A stretch of DNA of 39,385 bases from positions 1-39,385 of the forward strand of contig JAAXUC010000009.1 of the NCBI GenBank assembly GCA_013336225.1, written 5' to 3'. Position 1 is the stretch's first letter. Every line of letters starts with the position of its first letter. The position numbers and the translations under genes were made by a program. A model generated the notes under the pieces. The model saw nothing but the letters and a program-made list of their open reading frames with translations, made no database searches and had not been told where the DNA came from. This DNA is from Candidatus Moraniibacteriota bacterium (GTDB lineage Bacteria > Patescibacteriota > Minisyncoccia > Moranbacterales > GWC2-37-73). Shown piece after piece: positions 16,227 to 25,979 of the stretch.

Positions 16227-18090
16227 AAATAAAATTCCAAAAATATTTTTATTCTCTGCCGCATTTTTAATGCTGCCAAATTTTGTGTGGGCGGCACCTT
16301 CAATCACAAGTGCAACAATCGATGGTGCAACATTGAACATCGCTGGCGCAAATTTTGGAACGAAGATAAGCAATGATTCAGCTCCGATCAGATTTGAAAA
16401 ATTCAATTCAGTCGATGTTGGGAAAGATATTGGAGAAGTTTCAAATAATTGGTGGAATGACGCAGTAAACTCATCTGAGAAAACTGGTGAAGTTTCGATT
16501 GAGAAACAAAGGACTTCTGATTCAGCCTCCTTGGATATGAGCATTTATCCATCAGCCTCAAATACAATTTTTGATCCAGCTGCTGAAGGCAGTATTTCAA
16601 GAACATTTGTCAGGAATAAAATTGGATTTGCTGATACACATAAAATCTTTTTAAATTTTTGGATGTATACCGATTTTTCCAATAATATGTTAAATGAAAA
16701 CATAGATACGCAATTGAAGTTTATTCATATGGCGACAGGAAAAACAAATTTTGGATACAACACGTATGGTCTTTCTCAGCGCGCGTATAGTTTTTGGGAG
16801 CAATCAGAACCAAATAGTGATTATATAGGCTCAAGCACTTATATACCAAAGGGATCAACGGGAGCTACCATCGGCGGTGGCTGGGCTAATTCTTTGGGAA
16901 GTAACTATAATATTTTTAATGCAGAGGGTTGGTATAATATGCAAGTTGAGTTTGACCAGGGAACTGTCGGGGTTGCAAATGCCAGTGAAAAAGTTTCAAT
17001 TGTTGGACCTAATTATGCAAAATACGGAGTTTCTTCTCAATCTGGAAAAGTTGCCATCACAGCCTCTCCTCAGTGGTATTCCGGCATAGACAATGTTGGA
17101 AGTGTTTGGTATAACGGCAAAAAATATTATCATTATTCTGATACTTTTGCGTGCGCCAGAGTTATCCCGGGAGATTTGCAATCTGATTGTTTGACTCCAG
17201 ATTTAGACACCTTGGCATGGAGGGAAACTACGGACACTGATTATATTGACTCTTTGAATTTTTGGTTATGGTCTCAAAAAAGGGATAGCAATAATTGGAA
17301 TCAATCGTACAAAATATTGATTCAATCCGGGACATATATTTATAGTGGCAATTCTTATGAAATAGTTAGTAGTGGAACAATAGACTTCTCAACTATTGGA
17401 GCTGTCAATAATAATCCAGGTACAATTTTTATAAACACTTCAACAAGGGCTCTTGGTGCAGGGGACTCACTAAGAAGAATTGAATTATATGAAGCAGGCG
17501 CAAAAGTTGATTTGATTGATGATGAAATTTTAACAGCTGGTCAATCCTTAACTCCGGGATTCATATATCAAATAATAAGCAACGCATCCTCCTTTAACGT
17601 GACTGGAAAAGGATATCGAGATGGTTGGACTGATCGAGTCATGGCAACTTCTGCTGGCGTTCTTTTGCCGGGGGAAATTGTTGCCAGGGTTTATGGTTAT
17701 CGTTGTACTGGTGATATTAACTCAAACATTTCTCCAAACATTGATTCTGCACACTGGACCAAGGTCTCTGAAAATCCCTGGCCAAGTAGCACGACGAAAG
17801 TTTTTCTGGATGCTTTATATATTGACAATTCTTTTGCTCGAGTTGAGATAGGCGACAATGCAGTTTATGAAAATTGCACGCATCGAGAAATTCAGCCAAC
17901 AACAACTTGGGATGCAAGTGGAAATATAATCTTAGCTAATATTAATAAGGGTTCTTTTGCGGATGGTGCGGGTGCATATCTTTTTGTGATTGACGAAGAT
18001 GGAACTCCAAGTGCTGGTTTCCCAATCACATTTGCCACTAGTGGTGACGTGATTGCGCCCAGTGCGCCTAGCGGACTTGGGGTGAACTAG
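16222..18090 (+). CDS. Secreted array protein B: largest TIG-like/jelly-roll member
   Basis: 622 residues. Signal peptide with c-region LPNFVWAAP, then SITSATIDGATLNIAGANFG, nearly the same opening as gene 24903. The central part is about 250 residues longer than in the other family members and includes a jelly-roll with many Asn, Tyr and Trp residues and an extra strand-rich block (about 370-500). The end module (ALYIDNSFARVEI, GSFADGAGAYLFVIDEDGT) matches gene 27695 closely even at the nucleotide level. It ends DVIAPSAPSGLGVN-stop (TAG). It looks like a mosaic: head like 24903, tail like 27695. Secreted; ligand unknown. Confidence 0.85.
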   Translation: MQNKIPKIFLFSAAFLMLPNFVWAAPSITSATIDGATLNIAGANFGTKISNDSAPIRFEKFNSVDVGKDIGEVSNNWWNDAVNSSEKTGEVSIEKQRTSDSASLDMSIYPSASNTIFDPAAEGSISRTFVRNKIGFADTHKIFLNFWMYTDFSNNMLNENIDTQLKFIHMATGKTNFGYNTYGLSQRAYSFWEQSEPNSDYIGSSTYIPKGSTGATIGGGWANSLGSNYNIFNAEGWYNMQVEFDQGTVGVANASEKVSIVGPNYAKYGVSSQSGKVAITASPQWYSGIDNVGSVWYNGKKYYHYSDTFACARVIPGDLQSDCLTPDLDTLAWRETTDTDYIDSLNFWLWSQKRDSNNWNQSYKILIQSGTYIYSGNSYEIVSSGTIDFSTIGAVNNNPGTIFINTSTRALGAGDSLRRIELYEAGAKVDLIDDEILTAGQSLTPGFIYQIISNASSFNVTGKGYRDGWTDRVMATSAGVLLPGEIVARVYGYRCTGDINSNISPNIDSAHWTKVSENPWPSSTTKVFLDALYIDNSFARVEIGDNAVYENCTHREIQPTTTWDASGNIILANINKGSFADGAGAYLFVIDEDGTPSAGFPITFATSGDVIAPSAPSGLGVN

Positions 18091-18110
18091 AAAAGTAAAA
18101 AGTTTTTAAA

Positions 18111-18138
18111 GTTCATAAAGTTTATCAAGTAAAATGCA
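18111..18138 (+). promoter_or_regulatory. Array leader motif with an orphan start codon
   Basis: The leader motif ends in ATGCA (ATG at 18134), as before genes B, H and J, but no signal peptide follows. Gene C starts 47 nt further on with its own -10 element. This looks like the remnant 5' edge of a lost or replaced unit. Confidence 0.5.
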
Positions 18139-18162
18139 AATGCGGAATATCAAAATAAAATA

Positions 18163-18171
18163 TGATATAAT
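18163..18171 (+). promoter_or_regulatory. Extended -10 promoter, near-leaderless, for array gene C
   Basis: TGATATAAT (extended -10) ends 9 nt before the ATG at 18181, so the transcript would start about 2-3 nt before the start codon. Confidence 0.55.
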
Positions 18172-18180
18172 AATAGTAAT

Positions 18181-21100
18181 ATGCAAAAATACATTTTCAA
18201 AATAATTTTTCTATTTGTAATCTTTTTGACAGTGCCAAACTTCGTGCAGGCGGCACCAGAAGTTGCAAACAATGGAATTGATGAAGATGGCGATGGTTGG
18301 CTGGGGACAACTGGTGGTTATCAAATCCGCGCTTCTCATCCAAGAGTGCTCTTGGATTCAACGATGCTCTCTCAAACGATTGATCGCATGTATGGAGCGA
18401 ATGCTCGCGAACCATATGCAAGTTGGTTTAATTTGATTAAGGCGAAAGAAGATACTTTGCATAATGTGGATTTGGCTAATTTAGCTTTAATTTATAAGGC
18501 CACTGGCTTGCAAGTTTATAAAGACAGATTCATTGCTTCAATTCCAGCAACTGGCGAGCCATGGCTGACTGAATTGTATGCGCTGGATATTATGTTTGAC
18601 GATTTGGACGCCGCGGTCAAAACAAATGTTGTCCAGAGGATGAATGCTGTCGGATCAAATGTTTTTTATTATAATTCAGTTAATGAATCAAACAATGCGG
18701 CCCTTTCATCCTGGGGATATCATAGTCCTATTGGGGTGACTCGAGCTTTGGCGTACGCAGGCTTGTTCGCTTATTCGGGCTTTGAATCGGGTTCAACCTT
18801 TAATGTTAACAATTATTTTGCCAGTGCCAAAAAAGAACTCTATCCTGGCGGAAATTTTTATAACATCGAAAGAAGGGTTGGTGGTGACCCAACACATAAT
18901 GATGCGTTGCCGGGAAGTTTTGGTGGGATGTATGATAATTTTGGCTATGATGGCGGAGAAGATTCTTACGGAATTGATATGTTCTTGCAATATAAAAATT
19001 TGACTGGCGAGAATGTGGCCGAAAGTTTTTTGCGTGACAAATATCGAGGAGATTTTTATCAAAACATGCAATATCCTTATCATTTCAATTATTCTGCCGT
19101 GGATACATATTGTATGCGGGCTGGCACTGAAGCACATTGGCTGGCAAATATTTGGAATACGCAAACGGATTATAGTACTCAGCCTCAAGCGGATACGGTT
19201 TCGCCATTGTCTTCAATCTATCAAGATAAGAGAATGCAATATTTTGCTAATAATGGATACAATCGAGTTCTTTGCGGACATGAATACGAAGGTATGTTTT
19301 GGGATTTGATTTTTTATGATGACAACTTGTCAGAGGAAGCGCCAGCAACCAATCCAACGGCCAAATATTTCAATGGCCCTGGCTTGGTTTCTATGCGCAG
19401 TGACTGGACGAACGATGCTTTGTTCAGCGTTTTGGTTGCTGGGGAGGGAATCAGTCGGCGCTATGAAGATGGCAATTCATTTTTATTGGGCAGAAAAGCG
19501 CACGTGGTGGTGCAAGCAGGCGCACGCATCAGGGGAAATGCTGACAATGAAAAAGAGCATTGGTATGCAATTCGCAGCGCTTCTAAAAATACGATGAAAA
19601 TTTTTGATCCACAAGAAAGTTTTGATATCAATGCAGATGGAACCACAAAAACTTTGCACGCTGGCACCTTGCTTGTTCCTTCTGACAATTTGGGCGGTCA
19701 AATTTTTGAAACAAATCCTTCAAAAACTGACGAATGCTATTATGCTCCAGATGGATCAACTGGGGCTTGTGCTGCTTCGCTTACTCGTGGATCATCGGCA
19801 TTTCCATTGGGCGTCTATGAGACAGCCAATGTGACAAAGTTTGAACACAATCCAACGGCAGGCTACACCTATTCGGTGGGGGACGCTACTGCGGCCTACA
19901 CTAAGAAAATAGATTTTTTTGAAAGAGAATTCTTGTATTTGCGTCCTGACAAGTTGGTCATTTTTGACCGTGTGAAATCAGTTGATCCGAATTACAAAAA
20001 AGTTTGGACGATTCACACTGTGGATGAACCGGTGGCGCAAAGTGTGCCAAATGAAACTGGACTTGGCATGAAAGCCAATACCAATAATGTTTCAGCTATA
20101 ATTTCCAATCCATTAAATACAACCTACATCGATTCGCTTTTGCCAAAACAAAACAAAGTTGTCACCAGGGGCGGCGACACTGCCTTGGTCAAGGAAAAAC
20201 CATTAAGAACTGGTCAGGACATTGCCAGTCAGGACATTGCAATTGCCAATACTGACATTCCGCGTTGGCTGGAATTTTTGGGTGTTGGAGCTGATGGAAT
20301 AGGTTCACTTGTTGTCAGTGGTGCAACTCAAGAAGGAGACACGGCTGAAACAATCAATTTTATTGGAAAAATTCAAACTGATGCTGATGCGCGTCCAGGC
20401 AGCATGACATCAACATTGTTGACTGACACCACCAAAAAATGGATCCCTGATCAATGGAAAAATTATGGCATTCGGACTCAATGTGCTGGCAATGTCTATG
20501 AATCAATCATTACGGCAAATACTGCCACCACCATTACTGCAACATTCCCCAGCACTTCTTGTTGGGAATATCAGGTTTACAAATATGTCGCCAATTCATA
20601 TAAGCATTGGAACAGAATTGACAGCATCACAACTTCCAATCTTGATTTCAATTATTTGACTGTTTCAGTCCCGCATTATTTCGATGCGATGGGGGCCAAT
20701 GGAAAATTGTATAATTTTGCCCCACACACTGATCAAGTCAATGATTATTATGCCAAGAGGAAAGACTTGGGACAATGGACTTTTGAAGTGGAAGCCACGC
20801 AGCCGCAACTCTTGGACAACTTTTTGAATGTGATGTCACTTAAAGATCCTGGAGTTTCAAACAGTGACAATAGATTGATTGAGGGAGCTGGTTTTTCAGG
20901 GGTGGTGGTTGATGATCAATTTGCAATTTTTGCCAATGACAAAGTAAATCTGACTTCCATTGATGTGACAATTCCTAAAAATGGGAATTTGACAGGCTTG
21001 TTTTTGGATTTGACTCCTAATACAAATTATTATTACAAAACAGTTGGCAATGTGGTTTCTTTTTCTTCCACAAACAATGGTGGCAGCCTGGTGACAAGTT

Positions 21101-21189
21101 CAGCCATGGGCACGGCAAATGTCAACGTCGCTATCTTGGGAAATGACATCACTGCTCCCAGCGCACCGAGTGGATTTTTAGTGATGTAA
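18181..21189 (+). CDS. Secreted heparinase II/III-like polysaccharide lyase (array protein C)
   Basis: 1002 residues. Array signal peptide (VPNFVQAAP) is followed by an acidic NGIDEDGDGW loop like a calcium-binding repeat. It then has the opening of heparinase II/III-like proteins (SHPRVLLDSTML), an alpha-toroid-like region (about 50-400, with SSWGYHSPIGVTRALAYAG and GTEAHWLANIW), and a beta-sandwich region (LLGRKAHVVVQAGARIRGN, FEREFLYLRPDKLVIFDRV). These match the usual order for lyases that cleave uronic-acid polysaccharides by beta-elimination. Substrate and active state cannot be read with confidence; Tyr and His candidates lie in the two toroid motifs. It is the only clear enzyme of the array and ends DITAPSAPSGFLVM-stop. 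Confidence 0.8.
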   Translation: MQKYIFKIIFLFVIFLTVPNFVQAAPEVANNGIDEDGDGWLGTTGGYQIRASHPRVLLDSTMLSQTIDRMYGANAREPYASWFNLIKAKEDTLHNVDLANLALIYKATGLQVYKDRFIASIPATGEPWLTELYALDIMFDDLDAAVKTNVVQRMNAVGSNVFYYNSVNESNNAALSSWGYHSPIGVTRALAYAGLFAYSGFESGSTFNVNNYFASAKKELYPGGNFYNIERRVGGDPTHNDALPGSFGGMYDNFGYDGGEDSYGIDMFLQYKNLTGENVAESFLRDKYRGDFYQNMQYPYHFNYSAVDTYCMRAGTEAHWLANIWNTQTDYSTQPQADTVSPLSSIYQDKRMQYFANNGYNRVLCGHEYEGMFWDLIFYDDNLSEEAPATNPTAKYFNGPGLVSMRSDWTNDALFSVLVAGEGISRRYEDGNSFLLGRKAHVVVQAGARIRGNADNEKEHWYAIRSASKNTMKIFDPQESFDINADGTTKTLHAGTLLVPSDNLGGQIFETNPSKTDECYYAPDGSTGACAASLTRGSSAFPLGVYETANVTKFEHNPTAGYTYSVGDATAAYTKKIDFFEREFLYLRPDKLVIFDRVKSVDPNYKKVWTIHTVDEPVAQSVPNETGLGMKANTNNVSAIISNPLNTTYIDSLLPKQNKVVTRGGDTALVKEKPLRTGQDIASQDIAIANTDIPRWLEFLGVGADGIGSLVVSGATQEGDTAETINFIGKIQTDADARPGSMTSTLLTDTTKKWIPDQWKNYGIRTQCAGNVYESIITANTATTITATFPSTSCWEYQVYKYVANSYKHWNRIDSITTSNLDFNYLTVSVPHYFDAMGANGKLYNFAPHTDQVNDYYAKRKDLGQWTFEVEATQPQLLDNFLNVMSLKDPGVSNSDNRLIEGAGFSGVVVDDQFAIFANDKVNLTSIDVTIPKNGNLTGLFLDLTPNTNYYYKTVGNVVSFSSTNNGGSLVTSSAMGTANVNVAILGNDITAPSAPSGFLVM

Positions 21190-21217
21190 AAACGATGTAC
21201 GTACATAGAAAAATAAA
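21190..21217. repeat. GATGTAC-type spacer, short form (after gene C)
   Basis: The 28-nt spacer begins AAAACGATGTACGTACAT and includes the perfect palindrome ATGTACGTACAT. Longer relatives follow genes E (23688), F (24799) and H (27656). Confidence 0.6.
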
Positions 21218-22183
21218 ATGAAAAAACAAATTCTGAAAATATTTTTCCTTCTTGCTATTATTTTAGGCTTGCCGAATTTTGCCAGTGCTGCACCAGGAGA
21301 CATTCTTTGGCAAGCAAATTTTGACCATGGCACACCTTCTGATCCAAAGTCGGTGGTTTTGGCGGATGGAGGAGTTGTTTGGAGTTCATTGAATTTCAAT
21401 GCATTTACTTCAGTTCCAAGTGCTGGAGGCTGGGATGATGGCTCGTATTTGCATAAGGTTCATTCATCAGCAGCCACTGATTACACTGGTTCAGGTTTTT
21501 CTTCATTTCATTTTACTCCAAAAAGTGAAGCAACTTTCGTATATTGGGAGAGATATCAAAGTGGCACAACAACCTTGTGGAATAATAAGGGAAGTCGTGT
21601 GCGTGATACTGGCAATTATTATTATGGCGCAATCATGAGTCAATGGAACCTTAGTTATGATTCTTGTTTACTCCCTGGATGTTCAACCATCGGCCCAGCT
21701 CTATATATGTCAAATGACAGTGCTGGCACAGGAGGTCCAACCTCATGGACTTTGGTGCCAACAAACGCGGTTACCTCAATTGATGCGAATGCTGGATATT
21801 GCACTTTTCTGGGAAATAATCAATATGCTTGTCCGGGCAGGGTGGCCTTGCATTGGACAACAGATGGGGGTGTGACAGAGAATTTTGGAGAAAACAAATG
21901 GCACAAATTCAGAATATATTCCAAGGTGCCATCCTCCAATGTTGCTTCAGACGGATTGATCATGCTTTGGATCGATGATGTCTTGGTTTATACTTTGCAA
22001 GATATTTCAAGTTCTCTAACGGGTGGAAATCTCTTGAGTCATATAGAATTTTATCCATCAGAAACAACTGATGGAAGTTTTGTTCATGATTATGATGACA
22101 TTGTTATATATGAAGGATATGTTCCGCCAAGCGGTACTGACACTGTCCCGCCAAGTGCACCAACCGAGTTGGGTGTGAATTAA
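21218..22183 (+). CDS. Secreted jelly-roll (LamG-like) array protein D
   Basis: 321 residues, the shortest member. Signal peptide with c-region LPNFASAAP. The mature protein starts directly with a jelly-roll (DILWQANFDHGT; NKWHKFRIYSKVPSSN; LIMLWIDDVLVYT; VHDYDDIVIYEGY), the pattern of concanavalin-like lectin or lyase domains, without the TIG-like opening of the A-type proteins. Its tail, DTVPPSAPTELGVN, is the most divergent (Glu in place of the usual Gly), and its downstream spacer belongs to neither repeat class. Probably an exported glycan-binding protein. Confidence 0.82.
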   Translation: MKKQILKIFFLLAIILGLPNFASAAPGDILWQANFDHGTPSDPKSVVLADGGVVWSSLNFNAFTSVPSAGGWDDGSYLHKVHSSAATDYTGSGFSSFHFTPKSEATFVYWERYQSGTTTLWNNKGSRVRDTGNYYYGAIMSQWNLSYDSCLLPGCSTIGPALYMSNDSAGTGGPTSWTLVPTNAVTSIDANAGYCTFLGNNQYACPGRVALHWTTDGGVTENFGENKWHKFRIYSKVPSSNVASDGLIMLWIDDVLVYTLQDISSSLTGGNLLSHIEFYPSETTDGSFVHDYDDIVIYEGYVPPSGTDTVPPSAPTELGVN

Positions 22184-22211
22184 ACATATAAACAAATATT
22201 GATATATAAAA

Positions 22212-23687
22212 ATGCAAATAGACTTTCTTAAAATTTTTTTCTTACTCGCAATCTTTTTCATGCTGCCGAATTTTGCCAGTGCGGCTAATTTTCCCTTGGA
22301 AATTACCAACATCAAACCTGCTGGCACGGGCAGTCCGGCGATTCCTGCAGCCAATCGAATTTTCAGAGCTTATCCAGATATTGAATACAACATTCGCGCC
22401 GCTGTTATCGGCGGAGTTTATCCCTACACTTTTTCTCTCAGCAATGCGCCTTCAGGAATGGATATTTCTGAAAATGGGACGATCACATGGATTCCATCAT
22501 CAGAAATATACAATGCTGATCCAATGACGGTTGAGTCAATAATTCTGACAGTCACTGATTTTGTGGGGGAACAGATTCAAACCACCTGGTCAATTGAAGT
22601 CACTAAGGGCGGATTTCATTTTATAGACGCATCCTATGTGGGATTATCAATTGGTGATTTCGAGCAGCCATATAAGTCTGCTTCGGAAATGCTGCAAGGA
22701 TTGTCAGATTTAAGTCGTAATGATATTGTGTATTTTCGGGGAGGATCGTATATATTGAGCCAATATGGACCTGATGCCGGTTATGTTTTTATGGGAGGCG
22801 TGCAAGCTGGATATTATCGTCCATCGGCGTGGTTGGGATATCCGAATGAAAATGTATCGATTGATAATAATAAGCTCATAATTAGAACGGACACATTGTG
22901 GTTGGATAATATCAATTTCAGCAACATGGATTATTATGGTTTTTGGTTGTATGGAAGCACTGGACATTACAGTGCAATTCGCAGATCATCATTTAGTGGT
23001 TTCACAAATTCAGTAGCTCAAAACAATAATCAAGGAATTATCTACGCTTCCGGTGGAGCAACAAGTAACCGTGGATATGGTCTCACTGTTCAAGACAATG
23101 AGTTTTCGAATTATTCTGATGGTCAGGCCATTGGCAGCTTATACAATGGCATCAACACCCTGATTGAAGACAATTACATTCATGATGGTGGGACATATAG
23201 CGTGCTTGCATTCTGTTCGCCCATAGGAATAAAGGCGCGTAATTCATATTACGCGATTAGGCACAACAGAGTAATTATGCCTGGCAGCGCTTCAAATTAC
23301 GATATATATAATGAATTGGCACAACCAGACAATGCGGAATTTTCCTATAATTACGTCTTAAAGTCCTCAGGTGGCAACGGAAAGGCGCTAGTTGTTTTTT
23401 ATCCGACTAATTTGTATCTATATCGCAATACGATTATTGGAAATGTTGAGTTTTATCCTTTATTGAGTGCTGGACCAATTGCATTTAACAATAACGTGCT
23501 GATAGGGAATTTGATTAATGGTGTTAATGTGACCTCATTAAATAATTTAATTGGCAGCGCTGACATTGTTGATGTGAATGGCTTACTGATTAATCGCTCT
23601 GATGTGGGAATATACGGTTGGGAAACAGCAAATGGTTCTGGCGATGTGATTGCGCCCAGCGCACCGAGTGGATTTTTAGTGATGTAA
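22212..23687 (+). CDS. Secreted Ig-like plus beta-helix array protein E
   Basis: 491 residues. Signal peptide with c-region LPNFASAAN. Residues about 28-135 resemble a cadherin-like/He_PIG Ig domain (NAPSGMDISENGTITWIPSS). Residues about 140-470 resemble a right-handed parallel beta-helix: the entry motif HFIDASYVG..SIGDFEQPYKS, DIVYFRGGSYIL, repeated Asn/Gly turns (IEDNYIHDGG, IRHNRVIMPG) and a closing DVGIYGWE. This architecture occurs in polysaccharide lyases and surface adhesins. It is a paralogue of gene 26072; the first 45 or so codons and the last 30 are much more alike than the middle. It ends DVIAPSAPSGFLVM-stop. Confidence 0.83.
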   Translation: MQIDFLKIFFLLAIFFMLPNFASAANFPLEITNIKPAGTGSPAIPAANRIFRAYPDIEYNIRAAVIGGVYPYTFSLSNAPSGMDISENGTITWIPSSEIYNADPMTVESIILTVTDFVGEQIQTTWSIEVTKGGFHFIDASYVGLSIGDFEQPYKSASEMLQGLSDLSRNDIVYFRGGSYILSQYGPDAGYVFMGGVQAGYYRPSAWLGYPNENVSIDNNKLIIRTDTLWLDNINFSNMDYYGFWLYGSTGHYSAIRRSSFSGFTNSVAQNNNQGIIYASGGATSNRGYGLTVQDNEFSNYSDGQAIGSLYNGINTLIEDNYIHDGGTYSVLAFCSPIGIKARNSYYAIRHNRVIMPGSASNYDIYNELAQPDNAEFSYNYVLKSSGGNGKALVVFYPTNLYLYRNTIIGNVEFYPLLSAGPIAFNNNVLIGNLINGVNVTSLNNLIGSADIVDVNGLLINRSDVGIYGWETANGSGDVIAPSAPSGFLVM

Positions 23688-23742
23688 AAACGATGTACGA
23701 CGGATGTACTTATATAATAAAAATAAATTCAAGATAACGTGA
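23688..23742. repeat. GATGTAC-type spacer after gene E
   Basis: Contains GATGTACGACGGATGTACTT, that is, two GATGTAC units 11 nt apart, followed by an AT-rich run shared with the spacer after gene H. The promoter of gene F is embedded at its end. Confidence 0.6.
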
Positions 23743-23748
23743 TATAAT
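23740..23748 (+). promoter_or_regulatory. Extended -10 promoter, leaderless, for array gene F
   Basis: TGATATAAT is followed by 6 nt and the ATG at 23755. The expected transcript start coincides with the start codon. The same arrangement precedes gene G. Confidence 0.65.
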
Positions 23749-23754
23749 ATAGAA

Positions 23755-24798
23755 ATGCAAAAACAAATTTTCAAATTATTTTTATTTTCAACATTCTTTT
23801 TAGCATTGCCAAATCTTGCAAATGCCGCTGAAGATTTGACAAATATCACAAATAATGACGGCACCATATATTTTGCGCATGATTTTGAAACTGGAAATAT
23901 TGTACCAGATCAAGGCACTGGTTCAATAATCCTCTTGGGAGGCAATGTTAACAAGCCACTGGGTGATTATAGCTCCAGCTGCACTACTGATACTAATAAT
24001 TTTCACTACAGTTATTTTTCAAATGCTGTTGCCGCGCAGGGGTCAAATGGAGGTTCCTTGCAAAGCTTAATTACACCATATCTTGGCAATTGTCCCAATG
24101 AGGCATTTTTGCGCGACACCACAGTTGTCAGCACTCCCTTGCTGTCAGAGTATTACGTCAGATGGTATCAAAAATGGACTGGCAGTTTTGAAGCCAGTGT
24201 GCAACAAAAATTTGCCAAGTTTTATAATTCTGAAAATCTCAATGAAAAAACTTTGACAGGGCATCTCACAATGAGACCAAACAATTCTGCAGGAACAACA
24301 CCTGGTGCGACAATGGGCAGGTTTGAGAATTTTATGCCAAATCTCGAAAATCATTTTGATAAGGATGGATGCACTCCTGCAAGTGGAAATATCTGGATTT
24401 CGCCTGTGCCATTCGCTGGTTGCTATGCTGGTCAAAACAGGGGTTATGATGATTCATTAAGCACCACTAGTGATATAGACTTGGAGCTGAACCGTTGGTA
24501 TGTCATTGAGATACATTCAAAATTAAATACTGATCCAGCTTTGTCTGATGCTGTGTATGAAATCTGGATTGATGGAGTTTTGAGATTTGCTGCATATAAT
24601 TTTAAATTTAAAGATGGTTTATTGTTCAATACGCCTGGAACCAATCAATTTGAATTTCAGCATGTCTATTATAATCGTTCAAATCAAGACCAATCAACTT
24701 ATATGGACAATCTCGTTATTGCTGATAGATATATTGGCCCAGTAAATTCATTCGATGTGATTGCGCCCAGTGCGCCGAGTGGACTTTTGGTGATGTAA
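23755..24798 (+). CDS. Secreted jelly-roll array protein F (polysaccharide-lyase-like fold)
   Basis: 347 residues. Signal peptide with c-region LPNLANAAE. The mature protein starts DGTIYFAHDFETGN and contains SEYYVRWYQKWTGSFEASVQQKFAKFY, then RWYVIEIHSKLNTD and YEIWIDGVLRF, the strand order of a concanavalin-like jelly-roll like that of several polysaccharide lyase families. Six Cys in the mature chain could form disulfides. It is only distantly like the A-type proteins. It ends DVIAPSAPSGLLVM-stop. Binding or lyase activity cannot be decided from sequence alone. Confidence 0.82.
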   Translation: MQKQIFKLFLFSTFFLALPNLANAAEDLTNITNNDGTIYFAHDFETGNIVPDQGTGSIILLGGNVNKPLGDYSSSCTTDTNNFHYSYFSNAVAAQGSNGGSLQSLITPYLGNCPNEAFLRDTTVVSTPLLSEYYVRWYQKWTGSFEASVQQKFAKFYNSENLNEKTLTGHLTMRPNNSAGTTPGATMGRFENFMPNLENHFDKDGCTPASGNIWISPVPFAGCYAGQNRGYDDSLSTTSDIDLELNRWYVIEIHSKLNTDPALSDAVYEIWIDGVLRFAAYNFKFKDGLLFNTPGTNQFEFQHVYYNRSNQDQSTYMDNLVIADRYIGPVNSFDVIAPSAPSGLLVM

Positions 24799-24890
24799 AA
24801 AAGTGATGTACGACTGATGTACGTACATCTCACACTTAGTTTAATGTGTGGATATGTTGAAAAGCAGAAAACAAATTCAATATAAAGTGG
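24799..24890. repeat. GATGTAC-type spacer after gene F, long form
   Basis: Two GATGTAC units plus the ATGTACGTACAT palindrome, then a small inverted repeat (CACACTT near 24829 with AATGTGTG near 24843). It ends in the promoter for gene G. Confidence 0.6.
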
Positions 24891-24896
24891 TATAAT
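24888..24896 (+). promoter_or_regulatory. Extended -10 promoter, leaderless, for array gene G
   Basis: TGGTATAAT is followed by 6 nt and the ATG at 24903. The region from about 24870 is very similar to that before gene F. Confidence 0.65.
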
Positions 24897-24902
24897 ATAG
24901 AA

Positions 24903-25979
24903 ATGCAAAAACAAATTTTCAAATCCTTATTTTTTCTTACGATATTTTTAATATTGCCGAATTTTGTTTGGGCTGCACCTTCGATCACAAGTGCAACAAT
25001 CAATGCTGGAACACTTAGCATTATTGGCACAAATCTTGGGACAAAAACAACTCCAGCTCCTGTTTTATGGGACAATTTCAATGCTGAAACAAGTGGTAAT
25101 ATCATCAATACAAATGGATGGATACCAGATGCAGGCAATAGTCCTGTTTATAGCTCAATCCGTGCGCATTCGGGAAGTGTGTCAGCTCTGACGCAATTTG
25201 TTGGGGTGGATAATTATTCCTCCATCACAAGACACCCTATAGGGAATTTGTCGACAATCTATTATTCTTTCTGGGTTTATGTTGAGAGAGTTGGTGGTGT
25301 GGCAAGTCGTAATATTAAACTCACCCGCGTGAGTTCATCGGGAGGGACTGATCTTATTCATAGCACTCCCAATATTGGTGCTACAGTTTTTTATGATGCA
25401 GTTTCACCTGCTTATTATATTCAATCCGGCACTGGCACTGACGTCACATATTATGACCCTCGTGACATCAATGCTCCTTCTGACGTAGGAAGATGGGCTA
25501 AAATGGAATTCTACATTAAACTTTCCAGCACTCCAGGTGCTGCTGATGGTGAGATTCAAACCTTCATGGATGGATATCAAATTAGAAATTCCGTGGGAGA
25601 TGTGACTTTGGGAATTTCACCAAACGGAACAACATTTCAAAATTTGACGTTAAGTTTTTATGTGGCTCATGATGTTGGCGGAGATTATTACATCTATAAT
25701 GATGATATCTATCTTGATAATACCAGAGCTAGAGTGGAATTGTGCCCCAATGTTGCCTGGGCAACTCGCGGACAATGTGAAACTCAAATTCCAAGCGCTT
25801 GGAACGCTGGTCAAATCACAGCCAACTTTAATGATGGAGCATTGCTGGGTGGTGTAAATGCGTATGTCTATGTGGTTGATGAAAACGGAAATGTAAATGC
25901 TGATGGCTATGCAATAACATTGCCAGGTGTTTTGGACGCGACTCCGCCCAGTGCGCCGACTGGGCTCGGGGTGATTTAA
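24903..25979 (+). CDS. Secreted array protein G: TIG-like/jelly-roll type
   Basis: 358 residues. Signal peptide with c-region LPNFVWAAP. It opens SITSATINAGTLSIIGTNLG, close to gene 16222, followed by VLWDNFNAETSG and a jelly-roll (VGRWAKMEFYIKLSS, IQTFMDGYQ). The end module reads IYLDNTRARVELC..RGQCETQ and ALLGGVNAYVYVVDENGN, closest to gene 15060. Tail DATPPSAPTGLGVI-stop. The mix of closest relatives at the two ends suggests recombination between array members. Extracellular; ligand unknown. Confidence 0.84.
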   Translation: MQKQIFKSLFFLTIFLILPNFVWAAPSITSATINAGTLSIIGTNLGTKTTPAPVLWDNFNAETSGNIINTNGWIPDAGNSPVYSSIRAHSGSVSALTQFVGVDNYSSITRHPIGNLSTIYYSFWVYVERVGGVASRNIKLTRVSSSGGTDLIHSTPNIGATVFYDAVSPAYYIQSGTGTDVTYYDPRDINAPSDVGRWAKMEFYIKLSSTPGAADGEIQTFMDGYQIRNSVGDVTLGISPNGTTFQNLTLSFYVAHDVGGDYYIYNDDIYLDNTRARVELCPNVAWATRGQCETQIPSAWNAGQITANFNDGALLGGVNAYVYVVDENGNVNADGYAITLPGVLDATPPSAPTGLGVI

